A stretch of 10,204 nucleotides of DNA from JAIVJZ01 sp035296385. Its GTDB lineage: Bacteria; Acidobacteriota; Blastocatellia; Pyrinomonadales; Pyrinomonadaceae. Within the stretch, counting starts at the first letter, position 1, and each line of letters opens with the position of its first letter. A program made the position numbers and the translations under genes. Under the pieces are notes generated by a model that saw only the letters and a list, made by a program, of their open reading frames with translations, ran no database searches and was not told where the DNA came from. Positions 1-6,937 of this stretch are shown here, in pieces. The DNA is taken from positions 1 to 10,204 of the forward strand of contig DATHBB010000241.1 of assembly GCA_035296385.1 (NCBI GenBank). Direction: 5' to 3'.

Positions 1-234
1 GTCGCCCGCCGCTACCCGCTCGCGCCGGTCCGGGTGCTCGGCTACACCGCGCCCGATCCCGACCACGCGCCGATCGCCGGCCTCGCGCGGGCGCGCGCCG
101 AGCATGTGACGGCCGAGCTCGTCCGCTTCGGCATCGCGCGCCCCCGCATCGAGGTCCGCGGCCGCGGGCCCGTCGCCTTCGACGCCCAGCCGATCGAGAG
201 CCGGCGCGTCGAGATCCATATCGGGCCGAACTGA
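1..234 (+). CDS. OmpA/MotB-family C-terminal domain protein (5' end missing)
   Basis: The frame is open from base 1 and ends at TGA 232-234, giving the last 77 residues of a larger protein. The visible part matches the second half of an OmpA-like peptidoglycan-binding domain: a helix with A-R-A-x-H-V-x-x-E-L-V, then F-G-I-x-x-x-R-I-E-V-x-G-x-G, and a terminal R-R-V-E-I-x-I strand typical of the family. Such domains anchor outer-membrane proteins or lipoproteins to the cell wall. No start or signal peptide is visible because the gene begins off the contig. All five glutamates are GAG, and codon choice is alphaproteobacteria-like, unlike the genes to the right. It probably belongs to the foreign left arm of a chimeric contig. 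The domain call is fairly sure; the full protein is unknown. Confidence 0.7.
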   Translation, partial: VARRYPLAPVRVLGYTAPDPDHAPIAGLARARAEHVTAELVRFGIARPRIEVRGRGPVAFDAQPIESRRVEIHIGPN

Positions 235-260
235 GACATTGCGCTGCGCCGGGCCCTTCC

Positions 261-277
261 GCCCGCGCATCGCGGGC
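261..277. other. Perfect 7-bp hairpin between the OmpA-like gene and recQ
   Basis: GCCCGCG and CGCGGGC are exact reverse complements separated by a 3-base CAT loop, 27 bases after the OmpA-like stop. It could end transcription of the upstream gene, but no T-run follows on either strand, so it is not a standard intrinsic terminator. In sequence this GC-rich a short palindrome can arise by chance. Confidence 0.3.
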
Positions 278-295
278 TGACGCGGGAACCGCGCC

Positions 296-3079
296 GTGGC
301 ATCCGATGGCATGCCCTATGACGGCCGATTCGCCGGCGACCCGTTCCATGTCCTCTCGCGCGTCTTCGGCCATCCGGGTTTCCGCGGCCGGCAGGAGGAG
401 GTGGTCCGCCACGTCGCGGAGGGCGGCTCGGGTCTGGTGCTGATGCCGACGGGCGGCGGCAAGTCGCTCTGCTACCAACTGCCCGCGCTGATGAACGAGG
501 GCGCAACAGTCGTCGTCTCGCCGCTCATCGCCCTGATGAAAGACCAGGTTGACGCGCTGCACGCGCGCTCTCTGCCCGCCACTTTCATCAACAGTTCCAT
601 TGATTTCGAGGAGCAGAAGGCGCGTATCAACGGCATCCGGCAGGGCAAATATAAGCTCGTCTACGTCGCGCCCGAACGCTTCCGCAGCGCGCATTTCGTC
701 GAAGCGTTGAAGGGCGCGAACGTCTCGCTCTTCGCCGTTGACGAGGCGCACTGCGTCTCGACCTGGGGGCACGACTTCCGCCCGGACTTCCTGCGCCTCA
801 AGACGGTCATCGAAGAGGTCGGGCGACCGCAGACCATCGCGCTCACCGCCACCGCCACGCCGCACGTGCGCGCAGACATCATCGAACAACTGGGCTTGCG
901 TGAGCCGCGCGCCTTCGTCTCCGGCTTCGACCGCCCGAACCTCTCCATACGCGTCGTCCACACGCAGAAGGAGCGCGAGAAGATCGTGCTCGTCAAATCG
1001 CTCGCCGCCGAATCGCGTGGCGGCTCGGGGATCATCTATTCTTCGACGCGCAAATCGGTCGAGCAGGTGGCGCGGCGTTTGAAGGATGCGGGCTTGAGCG
1101 TCGTCGCTTATCACGCCGGAATGGAAGAGGCCGAACGCACGGAAGCGCAGGACGCCTTTATGTCCGGTCGCGTGCAGATGATCGTGGCGACGAACGCCTT
1201 CGGCATGGGCATCGACAAGGCCGACATACGCTTCGTCATACACTATCACCTGCCCGGCTCAATCGAAGCCTACTACCAGGAGATCGGGCGCGCCGGACGC
1301 GACGGCCTGCCCTCGCAGTGCGTCCTTCTCTTCAACTACGCAGACAAGCGCACGCAGGACTACTTCATCGAAGGCTCTTACCCGCCGCCCGAAATCATCG
1401 CGAAGGTTTACGAAGCGCTCGTCGCCACGCGCCAGCAGCACATCGAACTCTCGACGCGCGAAATCGCCGTGCGCGCGAGCGTGCGCAACGAGATGGCCGT
1501 GCAGTCGGCGCTCATCATTCTGGAGAAGGCCGGGCACATCGAGCGCGGCGCGGCGGGCGAGAACCGCGCCGCGCTCCGGCTGCTCATGCCGCCGCACCTC
1601 GCGCGCGAAATCGTCAATGCCAAGCGCAGCGCGCGCGACAAGCAAGTGCTGTTCACACTGCTCGGCGGTTACGAGTTGAACGAACGCGCCGACGTGGAGA
1701 TCGATGTCAAGGAGTTCGCCGAAACCGCCGGACTCGATCTCGCCTCCGCGCGCCGCTCGCTCTCGTCGCTCGCCGCGTCGAACGTCGTCTCGTACACGGC
1801 GGCGCGGCGCACGCGCGGCCTGCAAATGCTCGACGAGCGCCCCGTCTCGCACCTTCGCATACGCCCGCAAGACCTCGCGCGCCGCGCCGCGCTCGAACAG
1901 CGCAAGCTCCGCGAGATGATCAGCTTCTGCTACGCAGACCGCTGCTACCGCGCCTTCATCCTCGACTACTTCGGCGACCGCTCGCACAAACCCGCCTGCG
2001 GCTCCTGCGGCGTCTGTCTCAAAGAAAACGCCGCACAGGCCGCGAGCGCGCAGGCAGCCGGAAGCGGGCGCACCGTCGAATACTTCGGCGACGAGGCCGG
2101 AGGCGATTATTATGACGAGGAATCGCCCTTCGCTTCGACGCCTGCCGGTGTCGCCGCCGCAACGTCTCCCGTCCCGCCGACGCCGCCGCGCACGCGGCTC
2201 GACAAGTTCGTGCTCGATAACGCGCCTTTCGCCAGCGACCTCCAGAACGAACTGGATCGGCAGTCGCTCGCGGAACATCGTCGGCGCGAGGCGGAGAGTT
2301 TTAGTGCGGAGGCGGCGAGTTCAGTTCAGATCACGGGCGCACGCGCGCTCGGCGCTGACGAAACTCTGTGCGTGCGCAAAATCCTCGCGTGCGCCGCGCG
2401 CATGGAAGGCCGCTACGGCAAGGGCATTTTGGCCGCCACCCTGCGCGGCTCGCGCTCGGCCAAAATCTCCCAGTTCGGCCTCGAACGCCTCTCGACCTAC
2501 GGCATCCTCTCGAACATGACGCAGGACGAGATACTTCTCTACATAGACGCCCTCGTCGCCGCCGGAGCGCTGCGCGTCCTGGGCGGCACTTACCCGACCG
2601 TCTCGATCACCGCGCTCGGTCAGGACGTGATGCGCGAACGCTCTACAATCGAACTCGCGCTGCCCCTCGTGCCGCCCGTCACGTCGCGCACTTCGTCCGT
2701 CGCTTCTGCCGCGAAGGCGGTCAACGCGCCGCGCGTCAGCACGATTGACGAGACATACGCTTTCTACGAGGCGGGCATGACCATCGAAGAGATCAGCGTA
2801 GAGCGCGGCATTGCGGAGATGACGGTCGAAAAACATCTCGCCGACTGCATCGTCGAAGGTCGCCCCTTCGACATCACGCGCCACGTGAATGAACGCGAAC
2901 GCGCGCTCATCGAAGAGGCCGTCCGACGCCTCGGCGACGAACGACTCAAGCCCCTGCGCGACGCGCTGCCCCGCCACATCAGCTATCGCATGATCCGTTT
3001 CGTCGTCGCCGACCTGCAACGCGCCGCGAACGCGAACGGCGGCGCGGACGCGGAACGCGCATCAGTCGCCGCCGAGTGA
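296..3079 (+). CDS. recQ: RecQ-family ATP-dependent DNA helicase, long form with RQC and C-terminal HTH
   Basis: A 3'-5' superfamily 2 DNA helicase, expected to act in the cytoplasm in recombination and replication-fork repair. Visible in order: Walker A MPTGGGKS (residues 50-57); DEAH box (149-152); TATAT motif III (184-188); motif V region VATNAFGMGIDKAD (297-310); arginine-finger motif QEIGRAGRDG (328-337). An inserted region of about 175 residues with winged-helix-like segments (365-540) follows. Next come the four zinc cysteines C550, C568, C571 and C574, an acidic/proline-rich linker (580-680), an RQC winged helix containing LRGSRSAKI and LSTYGI (685-785), and a helix-turn-helix domain of the RecQ C-terminal type (815-910). 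There is no HRDC domain. At 927 residues it is much longer than the ~600 of E. coli RecQ. The start is uncertain: GTG 296 or ATG 311, with no strong ribosome site. The first ~65 residues look alphaproteobacterial and may come from another genome. Confidence 0.93.
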   Translation: MASDGMPYDGRFAGDPFHVLSRVFGHPGFRGRQEEVVRHVAEGGSGLVLMPTGGGKSLCYQLPALMNEGATVVVSPLIALMKDQVDALHARSLPATFINSSIDFEEQKARINGIRQGKYKLVYVAPERFRSAHFVEALKGANVSLFAVDEAHCVSTWGHDFRPDFLRLKTVIEEVGRPQTIALTATATPHVRADIIEQLGLREPRAFVSGFDRPNLSIRVVHTQKEREKIVLVKSLAAESRGGSGIIYSSTRKSVEQVARRLKDAGLSVVAYHAGMEEAERTEAQDAFMSGRVQMIVATNAFGMGIDKADIRFVIHYHLPGSIEAYYQEIGRAGRDGLPSQCVLLFNYADKRTQDYFIEGSYPPPEIIAKVYEALVATRQQHIELSTREIAVRASVRNEMAVQSALIILEKAGHIERGAAGENRAALRLLMPPHLAREIVNAKRSARDKQVLFTLLGGYELNERADVEIDVKEFAETAGLDLASARRSLSSLAASNVVSYTAARRTRGLQMLDERPVSHLRIRPQDLARRAALEQRKLREMISFCYADRCYRAFILDYFGDRSHKPACGSCGVCLKENAAQAASAQAAGSGRTVEYFGDEAGGDYYDEESPFASTPAGVAAATSPVPPTPPRTRLDKFVLDNAPFASDLQNELDRQSLAEHRRREAESFSAEAASSVQITGARALGADETLCVRKILACAARMEGRYGKGILAATLRGSRSAKISQFGLERLSTYGILSNMTQDEILLYIDALVAAGALRVLGGTYPTVSITALGQDVMRERSTIELALPLVPPVTSRTSSVASAAKAVNAPRVSTIDETYAFYEAGMTIEEISVERGIAEMTVEKHLADCIVEGRPFDITRHVNERERALIEEAVRRLGDERLKPLRDALPRHISYRMIRFVVADLQRAANANGGADAERASVAAE
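440..500. other. Probable chimeric junction inside recQ
   Basis: Coding style changes across the conserved Walker A segment. Left of it every glutamate codon is GAG (five in the OmpA-like end, three in RecQ, and the one at residue 68). Right of it GAA and GAG are mixed and ATA isoleucine codons appear (for example in the Ile-Arg codon pairs near 940 and 1225). The protein changes from an alphaproteobacterial-looking N-terminus (HVLSRVFGHPGFRGRQ) to the acidobacterial-type body. The join is in frame and sits where any two recQ genes are most alike, as expected for mis-assembly or homologous recombination. The exact base cannot be fixed by eye. Confidence 0.55.
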
Positions 3080-3080
3080 C

Positions 3081-3108
3081 GCGCGCATCTGACACACACT
3101 ATGCGCGC
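3081..3108. terminator. Hairpin directly after recQ, possible terminator
   Basis: GCGCGCAT at 3081-3088 and ATGCGCGC at 3101-3108 are exact reverse complements (8 bp) around a 12-base loop. The structure begins one base after the recQ stop codon. No T-run follows, so if it terminates recQ transcription it is not a classic intrinsic terminator. Its position makes a 3'-end role plausible. Confidence 0.4.
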
Positions 3109-3161
3109 TTGACGTGATGCGCACACGCCCTCATCATCCTCCCGAAAGTAAATTCAACGAC

Positions 3162-3165
3162 AGGA
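3162..3165 (+). promoter_or_regulatory. Ribosome binding site of the proline-rich ORF
   Basis: AGGA lies 9 bases before the ATG at 3175, a normal Shine-Dalgarno spacing. It is the main reason to treat the short low-complexity ORF downstream as possibly real. Confidence 0.4.
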
Positions 3166-3174
3166 CAAGAACAC

Positions 3175-3378
3175 ATGAGCCGCAATCCGAACACCGATCC
3201 GCCGCAACCGTCGCAACAACCGGAACTGCCGCCGACCGAACCGAACGATCCCTTTCCGTCTCAGCCTGAACCGCTGCCCCTGCCGCCCGGCTCGGAGCCG
3301 AAAGCGCCCGTGCAGGAACCCGACACGCCGCCGCCCGCAGGCGACCCGCCCACCTCCGAGCCGACGCGTCTGGCTTAG
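3175..3378 (+). CDS. Small proline-rich protein of unknown function
   Basis: A 67-residue ORF with ATG start, AGGA upstream, and TAG stop at 3376-3378. It contains 24 prolines, mostly in P-P, E-P and Q-P pairs, plus many Glu, Gln, Asp, Ser and Thr. It has one aromatic residue and no cysteine, signal peptide or hydrophobic segment. It should be disordered and acidic. I recognise no family. It lies alone between recQ and a palindromic repeat, in the same direction as both neighbouring genes. A conserved small disordered protein is possible. A chance ORF in GC-rich DNA, where CCG-rich frames stay open easily, is the main alternative. Confidence 0.45.
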   Translation: MSRNPNTDPPQPSQQPELPPTEPNDPFPSQPEPLPLPPGSEPKAPVQEPDTPPPAGDPPTSEPTRLA

Positions 3379-3399
3379 TTGAGTGTGACTAAAGGCATT

Positions 3400-3556
3400 C
3401 ACCACAGAGACACAGAGGACACGGAGGATGCACAGAGTTAAGAAATGATGAAGTAGGAACGCGGAACGATGAACTGAATACATAAAGTCTTTCATTCATC
3501 GTTCCGCGTTCCTACTTCCGCGTTTTCCTCTGTGTCCCTCTGCGTCTCTGTGGTGA
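3400..3556. repeat. Large nested palindromic intergenic repeat (outer CACCACAGAG arms, inner 24-bp perfect arms)
   Basis: The outer arms are about 29-30 bp: 3400-3428, beginning CACCACAGAGACACAGAG, and the reverse complement of about 3525-3554. They match with two mismatches and one single-base gap. The inner arms, 3450-3473 and 3495-3518, are a perfect 24-bp inverted repeat with core GGAACGCGGAACGATGA around a 21-base loop. The left outer arm also carries CACAGAG-like words at 3403, 3411, 3420 (CACGGAG) and 3431. I recall both word families as common dispersed intergenic repeats in Acidobacteriota and some other phyla. It encodes nothing obvious. On the + strand it would form a very stable hairpin ending about 38 bases before the yheT start. 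Confidence 0.85.
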
Positions 3557-3592
3557 GTTCTTTCGATTACAACAAGACTCAAGACGATTAAG

Positions 3593-4714
3593 ATGGAAAC
3601 TGTGCGAGAGGAAACAGCCCGCGAAGCGATGGCGACGGGGGGCGACGCGTCTGAGGCCGCACGCGCACCGCTCGAAGCGATCAGGCGCGGGCTGCTGGAG
3701 AAACCTTTCAGGCCACACCCCCTGTTTCAGAGCGGCCACGCGCAGACGCTCGCCGCCCATCTGTGGCCGCGCGCTCGCGCCGCACGCGTCGCGCGGCGCG
3801 ACGAGGCACGCTTGTTTGAAGTCGAAACGGGCGTGCGCCTGCTCGTGCATTGTCGCTGGCAGGCCGACCGCCACGCGCACCCGACGATCCTGCTCGTTCA
3901 CGGCCTCGAAGGTTCGAGCGAGTCCACCTACATGTTCAGCACCGCGCTCAAGGCGCACGGCGCGGGCTTCAACGTGCTCCGCCTGAACATACGCACCTGC
4001 GGCAACACGCTCCATCTCACCGAGACGCTCTACAACAGCGGCATGTCGCAAGACCTCCGCGCCGTCATCGCCGAACTCATCCAACGAGACGAATTGACTG
4101 ACATCTTCCTCTGCGGCTTTTCGCTCGGCGGCAACATGAGTCTCAAGTTGGCGGGCGAATACGGCGCGGAGTTTCCGCGCGCGTTGAGAGGCGTCTGCGC
4201 CGTCTCGCCTTCGGTGGAGTTGGCCGCGTCCGCCGCGCGCATCGAGCAGCGCGCCAACTGGATTTACCAGCGCAAGTTTATACGCAGCCTCAAGCGGCGC
4301 ATGCGAGAGGCCGCGCGCCTCTATCCCGAACGCTACGACGCGAGCGAACTCCGGCTCGTGCGTACGCTGCGCCAGTTCGACGAACTCTACACCGCCCCGC
4401 ACGGCGGCTTTCGCGACGCCGACGACTACTACGCGCGCTCAAGCTCGCTCCCGCTCATCGCTTCGATACGCATCCCCACGCTCATCATCCACGCGCAGGA
4501 CGACCCCTTCATTCCCTTCGACTCGCTCCGCCACCCTTCGGTCGGCGCGAACCCGAACCTCTTGCTGCTCGCGCCCGCGCACGGCGGGCACGTAGGCTTC
4601 CTCGGCGACGGACGAACGCACGGCGAGGATCGCTTCTGGGCGGAAAACCGAATCATCGAGTTCTGCGAAAGGATGAAGGAGAAGTCAGAAAACAGGAGAC
4701 AGAATTCAGTATAA
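3593..4714 (+). CDS. yheT: YheT-like alpha/beta hydrolase (AB-hydrolase COG0429 type)
   Basis: A 373-residue cytosolic serine hydrolase of the YheT/ABHD group, whose natural substrate (ester or lipid) is not settled. Family signatures are FRPHPLFQSGHAQTLAA (residues 39-55), the oxyanion-loop segment VHGLEGSSEST (102-112) and LNIRTCGNT (131-139). The nucleophile elbow is GFSLGGN with Ser177, the acid is Asp304 in DDPFIP, and the histidine is His333 in HGGHVGF, so the triad is complete. No signal peptide or membrane segment is seen. ATG 3593 has no good ribosome site, and the first ~33 residues are an unconserved-looking extension, so Met13 (3629) is an alternative start. The last ~10 residues, polar and basic, are encoded by the repeat at 4683-4754, so the native C-terminus was probably replaced or lengthened. 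The gene sits between two unrelated palindromic repeats. Confidence 0.9.
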   Translation: METVREETAREAMATGGDASEAARAPLEAIRRGLLEKPFRPHPLFQSGHAQTLAAHLWPRARAARVARRDEARLFEVETGVRLLVHCRWQADRHAHPTILLVHGLEGSSESTYMFSTALKAHGAGFNVLRLNIRTCGNTLHLTETLYNSGMSQDLRAVIAELIQRDELTDIFLCGFSLGGNMSLKLAGEYGAEFPRALRGVCAVSPSVELAASAARIEQRANWIYQRKFIRSLKRRMREAARLYPERYDASELRLVRTLRQFDELYTAPHGGFRDADDYYARSSSLPLIASIRIPTLIIHAQDDPFIPFDSLRHPSVGANPNLLLLAPAHGGHVGFLGDGRTHGEDRFWAENRIIEFCERMKEKSENRRQNSV

Positions 4715-4754
4715 AAGTCGCCATTCATTCTGACTCCTGTATTCTGACTCCTGT
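4683..4754. repeat. ATTCTGACTCCTGT palindromic/tandem repeat overlapping the yheT 3' end
   Basis: The 14-mer ATTCTGACTCCTGT occurs twice in perfect tandem at 4727-4740 and 4741-4754. The segment 4683-4705 is its reverse complement: it matches the complement of 4727-4749 at 21 of 23 positions, leaving a 21-base loop. The left arm lies inside yheT and contributes its final codons and stop. This is a different word family from the repeat upstream of yheT, although both have the same arm-loop-arm layout with a 21-base loop. Without a T-run it is not a standard terminator, though it could act as a 3' processing or RNA-stability hairpin. Confidence 0.8.
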
Positions 4755-4770
4755 GTCCTGCCCTTTTCTG

Positions 4771-4798
4771 TTGACGTGTTGCCATGCAGCGCAATAAT
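4771..4798 (+). promoter_or_regulatory. Putative sigma70-type promoter for the CorC-family gene
   Basis: TTGACG at 4771-4776 (5 of 6 to the -35 consensus) is followed after 16 bases by AATAAT at 4793-4798 (5 of 6 to TATAAT). Transcription would start near 4805, giving a leader of roughly 70 bases before ATG 4874. The leader has a small GCGT-TTGC-ACGC hairpin at 4847-4858 but no riboswitch I recognise. Confidence 0.55.
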
Positions 4799-4873
4799 CT
4801 TGGGTGAAAGCTTTTAACCTTGTAGCTCGACGGGGAGAACCGGTAAGCGTTTGCACGCCTCGCAGCGAAGATC

Positions 4874-6208
4874 ATGATCACCGCTCTCAAATTAACCGCC
4901 ACCATCTTGATCGTCGCAATTAACGGATTCTTCGTCGCAGCGGAGTTTGCGCTGGTCGGCGTGCGCCGCTCGCGCATAGAGACTTTGGCCGAAGGCGGCG
5001 ACCGGCGCGCGCAACGCCTGCTCACGATACTCGACAACCTCAACGCCTATCTTTCCGCCTCGCAACTCGGCATCACGCTCGCCTCGCTCGCGCTCGCCAT
5101 CCTCGGCGAACCGACCATCGCGCACCTCCTGGAAGCGCCCTTAGCCAGAGTCAACATCGGCGACACATGGCGGCACGCCATCGCCTTCATCATCGCCTAC
5201 TCGATCTTAACTTCCTTACACATCGTCTTCGGCGAACAAGCGCCCAAGCTCGTCGGGCTGGAGCGCGCCGAGAAAGTGGCGATGTGGTCGGCGTTGCCGA
5301 TGGAGATTTTTTACAAGTTGTTCAGTTGGCCGATTCGCGCGCTCGACTGGGCGAGCGCGGCTGTCGTGCGCCCCTTCGGCATGAACGCGACGAGCGCGCA
5401 CGCCTCGATCTACACGGAAGAGGAGATACGCCAACTCATCAACGCTTCGCACAAGGGCGGGCATCTGGAAGAAGAAGAGCAGCAGTTGATCAATCGTGTC
5501 TTCGACTTCTCCGAAGCCGAAGTGCGCGAGGCGATGATCCCGCGCACGGGCGTCGCGGCCATCCCCGTCACGGCGTCGCTCGCAGAGGTTGAGGAAATGT
5601 TTTGCGAGACTGGCTACTCGCGCCTGCCCGTCTACCGGGATCAACTCGACAACATCGTCGGCGTCATTTTCATGAAGGACATCATGCCCTGTCTGAAGAC
5701 TTCGGGGCGCACGGAGTTCGACATGGAACGGATGATCCACCCGCCGATGTTTGTCCCCGCGACGGCGCGACTCGGCGCGGTGCTCGCGCAAATGCAGTCC
5801 GCACGCACGCACCTTGCCTTCGCCATAGACGAGCACGGCGGCATCGAAGGCATCCTCACGCTCGAAGATTTGCTCGAAGAGATCGTCGGCGAGATTGACG
5901 ACGAATACGACGAAGAAGTGCGCGCGCAGATCGTCGAAGAGAGCGACCATTACATGCTCGACGGGATGCTCGCCGTGCGCGACGCCAACCGTCGCTTCAA
6001 GTTGAAACTGCCGGAGGACGCGGGCTACACGACGCTCGCCGGATTTTTGCTCGCGCGCGCCGGTCGCATACTCAAACAGGGCGAGACGGTCGAACATGAC
6101 GGCGCGAGTTTCACCGTCGAGCGCGTTGACCGTCATCGCATACGCCGCGTCCGCTTCACGCCCGCGCCGCCGCCTCCAGGCGAAGAGGCGGAAGACACCG
6201 CAGCCTAA
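4874..6208 (+). CDS. Hemolysin-family/CorC-type membrane protein: CNNM (DUF21), CBS pair, CorC_HlyC domain
   Basis: A 444-residue inner-membrane protein of the CNNM/CorC/HlyC group, linked in characterised members to magnesium or other divalent-cation efflux. The 'hemolysin' name is historical. The N-terminal CNNM region (about 1-190) has hydrophobic segments at 5-30, 61-80, 100-120 and 135-165 and the family signature FGEQAPK (119-125). A CBS pair, expected to bind adenine nucleotides, follows (about 215-345), with MIPRTGV, YSRLPVYRD and LTLEDLLEEIVGEI. The CorC_HlyC transporter-associated domain (about 353-430) comes next, then a proline/acid-rich tail. Length and order are normal for the family. 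The start is ATG 4874 with a weak ribosome site, downstream of a convincing promoter. The stop at 6206-6208 lies only six bases before the cassette-like block, which appears to have split this gene from its terminator. Confidence 0.92.
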   Translation: MITALKLTATILIVAINGFFVAAEFALVGVRRSRIETLAEGGDRRAQRLLTILDNLNAYLSASQLGITLASLALAILGEPTIAHLLEAPLARVNIGDTWRHAIAFIIAYSILTSLHIVFGEQAPKLVGLERAEKVAMWSALPMEIFYKLFSWPIRALDWASAAVVRPFGMNATSAHASIYTEEEIRQLINASHKGGHLEEEEQQLINRVFDFSEAEVREAMIPRTGVAAIPVTASLAEVEEMFCETGYSRLPVYRDQLDNIVGVIFMKDIMPCLKTSGRTEFDMERMIHPPMFVPATARLGAVLAQMQSARTHLAFAIDEHGGIEGILTLEDLLEEIVGEIDDEYDEEVRAQIVEESDHYMLDGMLAVRDANRRFKLKLPEDAGYTTLAGFLLARAGRILKQGETVEHDGASFTVERVDRHRIRRVRFTPAPPPPGEEAEDTAA

Positions 6209-6214
6209 AAGTCG

Positions 6215-6937
6215 TTAGACGGCTTCGTTGTGCGGTAGAAGGTAAGGCGGTCGGGAATTTTATGGGAAGCAAATTAACTGAAAAGATACGCGCCGCTTCC
6301 TCAAAAGAACATGCCGTTGCCTTGAGCGTTGCTGCTATGACTGCCATCGGGAGCATTCTCTTTGTGGCATACAGCATAGGCTATGCGAAAGGGCATGATG
6401 ACCTTGAATCTATGTACATAAAATCTTGCCCGTCATACATCTGGGCAAGTCACGTGGATTTCCCGCACGTTAAGAATTTTTGGCATCTGAACATCGCCGC
6501 CGCTCTTTTACTTAACACCGTATGTTTATGGTGGCGTAGCTTCATTAGCTATGTGCTCTCAGCTTTAACTGCGGTCTGGGTAGGCTTGATATTTGTGTGG
6601 TGGTACTTTGATTCTGTAGCCTTCTTAAGGAGTTTTGAAATCTCGGATTATTCCCAGTTGAACGTGCCTGATTTCCAACACATCGGTATGCTTCGCGGGG
6701 CAATATGGTGGGATATTGTTACGCTTCTCGTTGCCGGCTCACTTTTCCTGTGGGTAATTAAAGTGTCGGCTGGCGCTCATATCATGCTTCGTAGTGAAAA
6801 GCTTAAATGATTGCTCACGTCGCTTTAGCCGTTACCCGGCGTCTAACAATCACATGCACCTGACCGCAAATAGAGTCGCCGTCGTCCGCAAGATGCCATG
6901 TTCGTTCTGTTGAATGCGCGGCGGGTGAGGGCGGGCG
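6215..6937 (+). mobile_element. Lone integron-type gene cassette (candidate)
   Basis: The block starts after the G of GTTAGAC (6214-6220), which fits the GTTRRRY core of a recombined attC. It carries one AT-richer ORF (6262-6810), followed 30 bases after the stop by GTCTAAC (6841-6847), which fits the RYYYAAC opening core and is the exact reverse complement of the left boundary. An attC-like imperfect stem follows and ends at G6937, then TT. Total length of about 720 bp, a single ORF read toward attC, and a composition shift are all typical of cassettes. No integrase or second cassette is in the window. The right boundary lacks a full GTTRRRY box, as expected if the circle was inserted at a secondary G/TT site. 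Confidence 0.5.
6262..6810 (+). CDS. Orphan integral membrane protein of unknown function, cassette-borne
   Basis: 182 residues, ATG start with GGGA at 6253-6256 as a possible ribosome site (5-base spacing), stop TGA 6808-6810. Four likely membrane segments: about residues 19-41, 75-90, 92-116 and 147-166. There are tryptophan-rich patches (W-W near 90, 112 and 149) and a short Lys-rich C-terminus. Two cysteines (C55 and C87) are visible. I recognise no family or catalytic motif. Base composition and codons are clearly AT-richer than in all neighbours (TTA, AAA, ATT and TTT are common), which points to recent arrival. No promoter is evident right upstream, so expression would depend on read-through from corC. 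Its place between GTTAGAC and GTCTAAC cores makes it the cargo of the proposed cassette. Confidence 0.75.
   Translation: MGSKLTEKIRAASSKEHAVALSVAAMTAIGSILFVAYSIGYAKGHDDLESMYIKSCPSYIWASHVDFPHVKNFWHLNIAAALLLNTVCLWWRSFISYVLSALTAVWVGLIFVWWYFDSVAFLRSFEISDYSQLNVPDFQHIGMLRGAIWWDIVTLLVAGSLFLWVIKVSAGAHIMLRSEKLK

Noticed and set aside
1259..2278. Long open frame on the minus strand opposite recQ
   Set aside because: It is antisense to conserved RecQ motifs, of Arg/Ala/Val-rich shadow composition, with no recognisable family.
3109..3137. Promoter TTGACG-17-CATCAT upstream of the proline-rich ORF
   Set aside because: The -10 box matches only 4 of 6, missing the first T, and TTGACG directly abuts a hairpin. 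The pattern is too weak in this GC-rich stretch.
3403..3437. Spaced CACAGAG words as a mini CRISPR array or iterons
   Set aside because: The units are only about 7 bases, the spacing is irregular, there are no unique spacers, and they belong to the arm of a larger palindrome.
4800..4873. Possible metal riboswitch (yybP-ykoY-like GGGGAGAA) in the corC leader
   Set aside because: Only the GGGGAG word matches. The conserved downstream loop sequences and closing stem of that class are absent.
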